From the NCBI RefSeq assembly GCF_009763245.1, contig NZ_WKJZ01000001.1, positions 1,380,455 through 1,444,454 on the forward strand: a stretch of DNA of 64,000 nt, read 5' to 3'. Of this stretch, positions 58,082 through 64,000 are shown piece after piece. The first letter of the stretch is position 1. Every line of letters begins with the position of its first letter. This DNA is from Pseudomonas xionganensis. Its GTDB lineage: Bacteria; Pseudomonadota; Gammaproteobacteria; Pseudomonadales; Pseudomonadaceae. The translations under genes and the position numbers were made by a program. The notes below the pieces were generated by a model, which searched no databases, was not told where the DNA came from, and saw only the letters and a program-made list of their open reading frames with translations.

Positions 58082-58507
58082 ATGCTCAAGTCGATCAAAG
58101 TGCGTGCTTACATGACCCGCAATCTGGTGACCTTCAAGCCGGAAATGAATCTGTTCACCGCCATCAACCGCTTGCTGGAACATCGCATTTCCGGTGCGCC
58201 GGTGGTCGATGCCCAGGGTCATCTGGTCGGGCTGCTGTCGGAGGGCGACTGCCTGCGCGGGATTCTTTCCGGAGCCTACTACGAGTCCGCCGGGGGCGAT
58301 GTCAGTGCCTATATGACCACCGAGGTGGAAGTGATTTCGCCTGAGGCCGATATCATCGAGGTGTCCGAGAAGTTCCTGCGTGGCCGCCGTCGCCGTCTGC
58401 CGGTGGTGGAGGATGGTCGTCTGGTCGGGCAGATCAGTCGCAGCGATGTGCTGCGTGCGGTCAAGGAGTTTGCCCAGCATGATGAAGGCCAGCTGGTACT
58501 GAGTTGA
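58082..58507 (+). CDS. CBS domain pair protein
   Basis: 141 residues from ATG 58082 with AAGGAG upstream. Two CBS motifs (VRAYMTRNLVTFKPEMNLFTAINRLLEHRISGAPVVD and VSAYMTTEVEVISPEADIIEVSEKFLRGRRRRLPVVED). Such proteins bind adenosine nucleotides and regulate partners. Lies 46 bases after purU and is probably in the same operon. Confidence 0.93.
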   Translation: MLKSIKVRAYMTRNLVTFKPEMNLFTAINRLLEHRISGAPVVDAQGHLVGLLSEGDCLRGILSGAYYESAGGDVSAYMTTEVEVISPEADIIEVSEKFLRGRRRRLPVVEDGRLVGQISRSDVLRAVKEFAQHDEGQLVLS

Positions 58508-58519
58508 GCGCTGACTGCC

Positions 58520-58726
58520 ATGAGTGACCCACTGGCGCGTGGTGCAGCCAAGCCGACGCCCACGCTCGGAGAGGGCTGCACCCGCCGCTTCGACCCCGAG
58601 GCCATGGGGCCTGAGCATGGCACTGAGTTTGCCGATGCGGCGGCCCTGTGGAAACGTTTGCAGGCTGAGCAAGACGCAGCGATCGAAGCTGCATCGCCAC
58701 CCATCGATAAAACCGAAGGTCAATAA
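58520..58726 (+). CDS. Small hypothetical protein
   Basis: 68 residues (MSDPLARGAAKPTPTLGEGCTRRFDPEAMGPEH), acidic and probably disordered, ending just before a strong terminator. It begins 12 bases after the CBS gene stop, which supports it being real and co-transcribed. No recognised domain. Confidence 0.55.
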   Translation: MSDPLARGAAKPTPTLGEGCTRRFDPEAMGPEHGTEFADAAALWKRLQAEQDAAIEAASPPIDKTEGQ

Positions 58727-58756
58727 GCAAAAGGGGCGCCGCGGCGCCCCTTTTGC
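58727..58756. terminator. Perfect bidirectional terminator
   Basis: A 14-base perfect stem (GCAAAAGGGGCGCC/GGCGCCCCTTTTGC) around GC, with A- and T-tracts inside the arms. Serves the purU operon and the chemoreceptor gene. Confidence 0.9.
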
Positions 58757-58767
58757 TTGATCCGCGT

Positions 58768-60645
58768 TTAGATGCGGAAGCTGTCTACCAGCTGCTTGAG
58801 GCGCATGGCCTGGGCCTCCAGGTCGGCGCAGGCGCGCAGGGTGGCGTTGAGGTTTTCCACACCTTCCTGGTTGAGGGTGTTGATCTCGGTGATATCCATG
58901 TTCAACGCCTCGATCACCGAGGTCTGCTCTTCGGTGGCAGTGGCCACCGACTGGTTCATGCCGTCGATTTCGCCGATGCGCTGAGTCACACTGCTGAGCC
59001 GTTCGCCAGCCTGGTTGGCGATCACCACACTGTCTTCGCTGTAACGCTGGCTTTCGGTCATGGTGCTGACCGCTTCATTGGAGCCGACCTGCAGCTCTTC
59101 GATCATCTTCTCGATTTCCTGAGCCGACTCCTGGGTGCGGTGAGCCAGGTTGCGCACCTCGTCGGCGACCACGGCGAAACCCCGGCCGGCTTCACCGGCG
59201 CGGGCGGCTTCGATGGCCGCGTTGAGGGCCAGCAGGTTGGTCTGCTGGGAAATGCTCTTGATCACCTCAAGGATCTGCCCGATGTTCACCGTCTTGCTGT
59301 TCAGTACCTCGATATTGCTGCACGAGGCGCTGATCTTGCTGGACAGCTCGTTCATCGCGGCAATGGTCTTTTCCACCACCTGGCGGCCATCCTCGGCCTG
59401 CCCGCGGGCATCGGAAGCCTGGGTCGAGGCGTCGGCGGCGTTGCGGGCGATCTCCTGGGCGGCGGCGCCCAGCTGATTGATGGCGGCGGCCACGCTGTTG
59501 GTGCGGCTGGCCTGTTCGTCGGAGTTGAGCATGGAGGAGTTGGAGGCCCCCAGAACCAGCTTGGCCACTTCGTTGACCTGGCTGGTGGCTGAAGACACTT
59601 CGCGGATCGAGCCATGGATACGCTCGACGAAGCGGTTGAAGGCACTGGCCAGCTGGCCGAATTCGTCGTTGGACTGGATGGTCAGGCGCTTGGTCAGGTC
59701 CCCTTCACCCTGGGCAATATCTTCCATGGCCTTGCCCATCACCCGCAGCGGCTTCATCAGCACGGCGATCAGCATGCTCAGCAGCAGGACGATCAGTACC
59801 ACCGCGATGATGATGGCGACCAGGGCCGAGGCACGGAAGTCGCTGAGCATTTTGTATGCCTTGGCCTTGTCCACCGACAGGCCCACATGCCAGTTGACCG
59901 AGGGCAGGCCTTCGACTGGAGCAAAGGTGAAAATGCGTGTGTCGCCGGCGACGTCGACTTCACTGAACTCACTGCCGATACGCGGCGTGTTCTGCGGAAA
60001 GGCTTCGGCGAGGCTCTTCATCACCAGTTCGCGATCCGGGTGCACCAGGATCTTGCCGTCGGCGCTAACCAGAAAGGCATAGCCGATGCCGCCGAAATCC
60101 AGGGAGTTGATGATCTCTACCAGGGTGTTGAGGCTCAGGTCGCCACCTACCACACCGGCGCTGCCGGCTGGGGTGGCAATGGTGATGATCAGGTTACCGG
60201 TGGCCGCATCGACATAGGGCTCGGTCAGGGTCGTGCCGCCGGCGGCCACGGCATCCTTGTACCAGGGGCGTGTACGCGGGTCGTAGCCTTCCGGCATGTC
60301 GTCCGCCGGACGCATGGTGAAGCTGCCGTCGCTGCTGCCCAGGTAGCTGTAATCGAAAGTCGAGAGCAGGGCCTTCTGTTCCAGCAGCCCCACCACCTGA
60401 TCGCTTTCCGGGTTGCGGGTGATGGATTGGGTCGCGCTTTCCACCAGCAGGATGCGCCCCGACAGCCAGTTCTGGATGTTGCTGGCGGTGACATCGCCCA
60501 TTTCGTGCAGATAGCTTTCCAGATCGGCGCGAATGGCATTGCGCTGCAGGTAATCGTTGTACAGGGTGAACAGGGCAAAGGCGGCGACCACCACCGCAGA
60601 AGCGGCGAGGAGGATCTTGTGGCTGAACTTCAGATTATTGAGCAT
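58768..60645 (-). CDS. Methyl-accepting chemotaxis protein, dCache type, probable amino acid receptor (PctA/B/C-like)
   Basis: 625 residues. Membrane segments about 10-30 and 280-302 flank a dCache ligand domain. It contains RTRPWYKDA and, about 16 residues on, EPYVDAATG; the R-x-W-Y and Y-x-D arrangement is the pattern known from amino-acid-binding dCache receptors. HAMP then the signalling tip ([26 protein letters not shown]). In P. aeruginosa pctA-pctC lie near purU1, supporting a Pct-like call. Ligand specificity is inference. Confidence 0.9.
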   Translation of the reverse strand: MLNNLKFSHKILLAASAVVVAAFALFTLYNDYLQRNAIRADLESYLHEMGDVTASNIQNWLSGRILLVESATQSITRNPESDQVVGLLEQKALLSTFDYSYLGSSDGSFTMRPADDMPEGYDPRTRPWYKDAVAAGGTTLTEPYVDAATGNLIITIATPAGSAGVVGGDLSLNTLVEIINSLDFGGIGYAFLVSADGKILVHPDRELVMKSLAEAFPQNTPRIGSEFSEVDVAGDTRIFTFAPVEGLPSVNWHVGLSVDKAKAYKMLSDFRASALVAIIIAVVLIVLLLSMLIAVLMKPLRVMGKAMEDIAQGEGDLTKRLTIQSNDEFGQLASAFNRFVERIHGSIREVSSATSQVNEVAKLVLGASNSSMLNSDEQASRTNSVAAAINQLGAAAQEIARNAADASTQASDARGQAEDGRQVVEKTIAAMNELSSKISASCSNIEVLNSKTVNIGQILEVIKSISQQTNLLALNAAIEAARAGEAGRGFAVVADEVRNLAHRTQESAQEIEKMIEELQVGSNEAVSTMTESQRYSEDSVVIANQAGERLSSVTQRIGEIDGMNQSVATATEEQTSVIEALNMDITEINTLNQEGVENLNATLRACADLEAQAMRLKQLVDSFRI

Positions 60646-60729
60646 GGCTTCTTGCGTCCGGTAAGGTCTGACCCCAGTCTTGTGCCAGGGTTGGCAGGCA
60701 TGGCGCTCGGTGTGTCGAGCTTGATGAGT

Positions 60730-60758
60730 ATGTCGGCATAATTGCAGTAAAGCTTTAA
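60730..60758 (-). promoter_or_regulatory. Candidate sigma-28 (FliA) promoter of the chemoreceptor gene
   Basis: On the minus strand TTAAAGCTT and GCCGACAT are present about 12 bases apart, close to the FliA pattern TAAAGTTT-N11-GCCGATAA, some 85 bases before the start codon. Spacing is one base long. Confidence 0.4.
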
Positions 60759-60774
60759 CCAGAGGGAAGGCAAG

Positions 60775-62259
60775 ATGCTAGCAACGCAGCAGTTCATTCT
60801 TGGGGCCGATCCCCAGGGTTCAGCCGTGGCCCAGGCCCTGCGTCTGGGCAATCGCCATGGCCTGATCGCGGGGGCGACCGGCACTGGCAAGACGGTGACC
60901 CTGCAGCGCCTGATCGAGAGCTTCAGCGATGCCGGCGTGGCGGTATTCGCCGCCGACGTCAAGGGTGATCTGTGCGGCCTCGGTGCGGTCGGCACGCCCC
61001 AGGGCAAGGTGGCCGAGCGTATTGCCAGCATGCCCTGGCTGGCGCACCAGCCCCAGGCCTATCCACTGACGCTGTGGGATATCCATGGGCAGAGCGGCCA
61101 TCCGCTGCGCACCACCCTGAGCGAGATGGGGCCGCTGTTGCTGGGGGCGCTAATGGAATTGACCGACAGCCAGCAGGCGGCGCTCTATGCCGCATTCAAG
61201 GTGGCGGATCGTGAAGGCCTGTTGCTGCTCGATGTGAAGGATCTGAAAGCCCTGCTGGCCCACCTCAAGAGTCATCCCGAGGTGCTTGGCCAGGACAGCG
61301 CGCTGTTTACCAGCCAGTCGTCCCAGGCCTTGCTGCGCAAGCTGGCGGTGCTGGAGCAGCAAGGCATCGAGGCTTTCTTCGGCGAGCCGGCCTTGCAGCT
61401 GGAGGACTTGCTGCACCCGGCCGCCGACGGTCGTGGGCGTATCCATCTGCTCGACGCCACCCGCCTGGTGCATGAGGCGCCCAAGGTCTATGCCACCTTC
61501 CTGCTCTGGCTGCTGGCCGAGCTGTTCGAGCAGTTGCCCGAGCGCGGCGATGCCGACAAGCCGATCCTGGCGCTGTTCTTCGATGAGGCGCATTTGCTCT
61601 TCAATGACACGCCCAAGGCTCTGCAGGAACGACTGGAACAGGTCGTAAGGCTGATCCGCTCGAAAGGCGTGGGGGTGTATTTCGTCACCCAGTCGCCCAG
61701 TGACCTGCCGGATGCGGTGCTGGCCCAGTTGGGGTTGCGTATCCAGCACGGCCTGCGCGCCTTTACCGCGCGCGAGCAGAAGGCCCTGCGCGCGGTCGCC
61801 GATGGCTTTCGGCCCAATCCGGCCATCGACAGCCTGGCCACCCTGACCGAGCTGGGCATTGGCGAGGCGCTGGTCGGAACCCTGGAGGACAAGGGCACGC
61901 CGGCCATGGTGCAGCGCGTGGCCATTGCCCCGCCGCAGTCGCGCATCGGCCCGCTGAGTGAGGCCGAGCGTGTCGCCTTGATTCAACAATCGCCACTGCG
62001 CGGTCGCTATGACAAGGCCATCGATCGCGAATCAGCCTATGAGCTGCTCAATGCCCGGGCGGCACAGGCCGTTACCCAGCAGCAGGCACAACAACCGCCA
62101 AGCAAGGGGGCAGGGGGCATGGCCAGCGCCGCAGGCGATATGCTTGGCGGCCTGGCTGGGCAGGTCATCAAGAGTGCCGTGCGCCAGGCTGCCAATCAGT
62201 TGGGGCGGCAGCTGGTGCGCGGCTTGCTCGGCTCGTTGCTGGGTGGCAAGGGGCGCTAA
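60775..62259 (+). CDS. HerA/FtsK-like ATPase (DUF853, YjgR type)
   Basis: 494 residues. Walker A GATGTGKT at 33-40, Walker [15 protein letters not shown] near 268, and an arginine-finger-like stretch [16 protein letters not shown]. The C-terminus ends in a Gly/Ala-rich helix ([27 protein letters not shown]). Family members are called HerA-DNA-translocase-like, but the function of the YjgR group is not established. Confidence 0.9.
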   Translation: MLATQQFILGADPQGSAVAQALRLGNRHGLIAGATGTGKTVTLQRLIESFSDAGVAVFAADVKGDLCGLGAVGTPQGKVAERIASMPWLAHQPQAYPLTLWDIHGQSGHPLRTTLSEMGPLLLGALMELTDSQQAALYAAFKVADREGLLLLDVKDLKALLAHLKSHPEVLGQDSALFTSQSSQALLRKLAVLEQQGIEAFFGEPALQLEDLLHPAADGRGRIHLLDATRLVHEAPKVYATFLLWLLAELFEQLPERGDADKPILALFFDEAHLLFNDTPKALQERLEQVVRLIRSKGVGVYFVTQSPSDLPDAVLAQLGLRIQHGLRAFTAREQKALRAVADGFRPNPAIDSLATLTELGIGEALVGTLEDKGTPAMVQRVAIAPPQSRIGPLSEAERVALIQQSPLRGRYDKAIDRESAYELLNARAAQAVTQQQAQQPPSKGAGGMASAAGDMLGGLAGQVIKSAVRQAANQLGRQLVRGLLGSLLGGKGR

Positions 62260-62277
62260 TCCTGCGCCAGGCTGAGG

Positions 62278-62484
62278 TCAGTCCAGGCTGACCTTGCTCC
62301 CCAGGTCTTTGGCGATGCGCTCAAGTTCCTGGCTAAAGGCCTGGTCCAGCAGGTTGGCTTTCTTGCGCCATGGCTTGCGCTCGGGGTCCGGTTGAGCGGC
62401 GTAGGTGATCACTTCCCCGCCGTATACATCCTTGTAACGTTGCGCCTGGCGCTCGAGTTCGGCGCGCAGTTCATCTTTCGTCAC
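62278..62484 (-). CDS. Small conserved hypothetical protein
   Basis: 68 residues, GTG start at 62484 (TKDELRAELERQAQRYKDVYGGEVITYAAQPDPERKPWRK). Highly charged helices with a central GGEVITYAAQP segment. No signal or membrane segment. Looks coding by composition; ribosome-binding site is weak. Confidence 0.65.
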   Translation of the reverse strand: MTKDELRAELERQAQRYKDVYGGEVITYAAQPDPERKPWRKKANLLDQAFSQELERIAKDLGSKVSLD

Positions 62485-62662
62485 AGAGTTACCCTTGGGT
62501 CTTCAATGGTGGTCGGGTGACAACGCAAGGCACACCGTCGTTGGCCTCGCTGTTCCGGTCTATCCCGTGTGGCGCTGGGGCGCCTGTTCTTCTGGGCCGT
62601 GGTCGGCCGGAGGCAATACTAGAACGTTTGCGCCTGTGCTGTCTCGCTTTGCGGCGCCTGGG

Positions 62663-63423
62663 CTAGTGCTCGGCCGGTTTAAGGCCATGGGTTTGCAGGA
62701 TGGCGGCAATCCTGCCCTGTTCGGTCAGTTGCCGCAGGCCCTGGGCGAAGGCTGCAAATTGCGCTTGGCTGACCTTCTTGCGCGAGAAACCGATGCCATA
62801 GGAAATCTCCGCCAGATGCCCCGCACGGCGCACCCGATAGGAGGCGTTGTGGGTGGTCAGGTGGCGCGCCACGTCGCTGTTGAGCACCACCAGGCCATCG
62901 CGACCGAAGCGCCCAGCGTTGAGCATCAGCATCAGGCGCTCATTGTTGGTGGTCATCTGGATCTGCACATCCTTCACTCCCTTGAGCAGTTCGCCGAGCA
63001 CGAAGGAGGTGCCGGAGGGGCCATACACGCCAATCACCTTGCCGTGCATGCGCTGGGCTGGCGATAGTCGAATTCATTGCCGCGCAGGCTGTACACGTCA
63101 TAGCGCGAGGTCACGATCATGGGGGTGATATGGAAAGCCTGCTGCCGGGCCGGTGAGTCGATAACGGTGAAAATGCCATCCACCAAGCCGTCTTCGGCCA
63201 GTTGCAATGAACGCCGCCACGGAAACACTGCAAAGCTGCAGTCGTAACTGAGGTGGGCGCAGACGGCCTGAGCCACTTCGGTGATGGCGCCGCCGACATG
63301 GGCACCGCGGGAGAAGGTAAAAGGCGGGAATTCTTCGGTGACAAAGTGCAGCGTCTCGGCCCGCGCATCAGGCAATGCCAGCGACAGGCACAGGGCCAGC
63401 CAGAGACTACGGATCAGCATCAC
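62663..63423 (-). pseudogene. Periplasmic solute-binding protein (SBP_bac_3) with a frameshift
   Basis: Two adjacent frames make one protein of about 250 residues. 63423-63034 gives a signal peptide (MMLIRSLWLALCLSLALPDARA) and ETLHFVTEEFPPFTFSRG through NEFDYRQPSA, then a premature stop. 63049-62663 gives MHGKVIGVYGPSGTSFVL to the C-terminus. The break falls at about 63045-63060 and one inserted base would restore the frame. Real mutation and assembly error cannot be told apart here. The intact family binds small polar molecules, in a group often without a cognate transporter. Confidence 0.8.
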
Positions 63424-63613
63424 TCATTCCCTAAGACTGCTATCGGCAAGAAGCTGGCCTAGATGTCAGCTTATGGCCAGTTGCCGCTATTAGTAACAGG
63501 ACGATCAGTAATGCGCCAGCGGCATAAGTGCCACGGCACGGGTGCAATTGTCAGCTGTGATGGTCTTGGTGGCATTGCCGGAGCGCGCCTTGTACGCGCT
63601 CCGGCTGCGGGGC
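63424..63613. other. Gap between binding-protein pseudogene and gcvT
   Basis: 190 bases. A CCGGAGCGCG/CGCGCTCCGG hairpin at about 63577-63603 lies just downstream of the gcvT stop and may be its terminator, without a T-run. Confidence 0.4.
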
Positions 63614-64000
63614 TTAGCCGCGGTAGTAACGCTGCGGCACAAAGGGGGTCTTGGCCACTTTCATGGCCACGCGCTTGCCGCGCACCATGGCCCATACCGG
63701 GGTGTCGACTGCGACGAAGGCGCTCTGTACATAACCCATGGCCACCGGCGCGCCCAGGGTCGGGCCAAAGCCGCCGCTGCACACCGTGCCGATCACAGTG
63801 CCGTCGGCGTCGACGATTTCCGCACCCTCACGTACCGGCACGCGCTCCTGGGGCAGCAGGCCGACACGCTTGCTGGCAACGCCATCGCGTTGCTGTTCGA
63901 AGATGCGCCCGGCCCCGGGGAAGTTGCCGGCGCGCAGGCCGTCCAGGCGGCGGGCCTTGGAAATGGCCCAGAGCAGGCTGGCTTCGATCGGTGTGGTGGC
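63614..64000 (-). CDS. gcvT: Aminomethyltransferase, glycine cleavage T protein (partial, N-terminus off window)
   Basis: The visible 128 C-terminal residues read from the window edge ATTPIEASLLWAISKARR, then NFPGAGRIFEQQRDGVASKRVGLLPQ and CSGGFGPTLGAPVAMGYVQ, ending VPQRYYRG. This is the GcvT C-terminal barrel. It transfers the aminomethyl carbon to tetrahydrofolate. The rest lies beyond 64000. Confidence 0.92.
   Translation of the reverse strand, partial: ATTPIEASLLWAISKARRLDGLRAGNFPGAGRIFEQQRDGVASKRVGLLPQERVPVREGAEIVDADGTVIGTVCSGGFGPTLGAPVAMGYVQSAFVAVDTPVWAMVRGKRVAMKVAKTPFVPQRYYRG

Overview
The window is GC-rich gammaproteobacterial chromosome and almost certainly Pseudomonadaceae. It carries several blocks whose order I recognise from Pseudomonas aeruginosa: the aot arginine/ornithine operon, nrdB-nrdA beside a two-component pair, lpxL-minC-minD-minE-rluA, the bra branched-chain amino acid operon, pta-ackA-DUF3565-slyD-glutathione peroxidase, and sbcB-mvaT-purU. 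The extracellular-type cyanophycinase is best known from P. anguilliseptica and P. alcaligenes, which suggests that side of the genus; the species is not determined here.

Layout. 1-4084 (minus): aotJ-aotQ-aotM-aotO-aotP, with aotP cut by the window edge. 4553-10429 (plus): a cyanophycin-degradation island with two different secreted S51 cyanophycinases (one with C-terminal SLH motifs), a small unknown protein, an OprD-family porin and an orphan amino-acid-binding protein. 10477-12631: a COG3687-type metal-dependent hydrolase divergent from an AraC-family regulator. 12939-20590: class Ia ribonucleotide reductase and a two-component system. 20719-25815: rluA, minEDC, a lipid A acyltransferase and a patatin. 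26069-30923: braG-F-E-D-C. 31222-33994: small conserved proteins, an MBL-fold hydrolase and an OmpA lipoprotein. 34136-40116: a hybrid histidine kinase with three receiver domains followed by a REC-PAS-GGDEF-EAL protein. 40168-46817: acyltransferase, pta, ackA, DUF3565, slyD, gpx, nitroreductase. 47015-54799 (minus): an overlapping operon RDD-SpoIIM-DUF4129-DUF4350-MoxR-DUF58. 54946-64000: sbcB, mvaT, purU, a CBS protein, a chemoreceptor, a HerA-like ATPase, a frameshifted binding protein and partial gcvT.

How the parts may work together. The most interesting region is 1-10429. Secreted cyanophycinases would cut cyanophycin (an Asp-Arg polymer) to beta-Asp-Arg dipeptides. An OprD-type porin and a binding protein could bring products into the periplasm, and the adjacent Aot system imports arginine/ornithine. 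No cytoplasmic isoaspartyl dipeptidase lies in the window, so the last hydrolysis step must be encoded elsewhere or the model is incomplete. No tRNA, rRNA, CRISPR array or insertion sequence was found. Several REP-like palindromes sit between genes.
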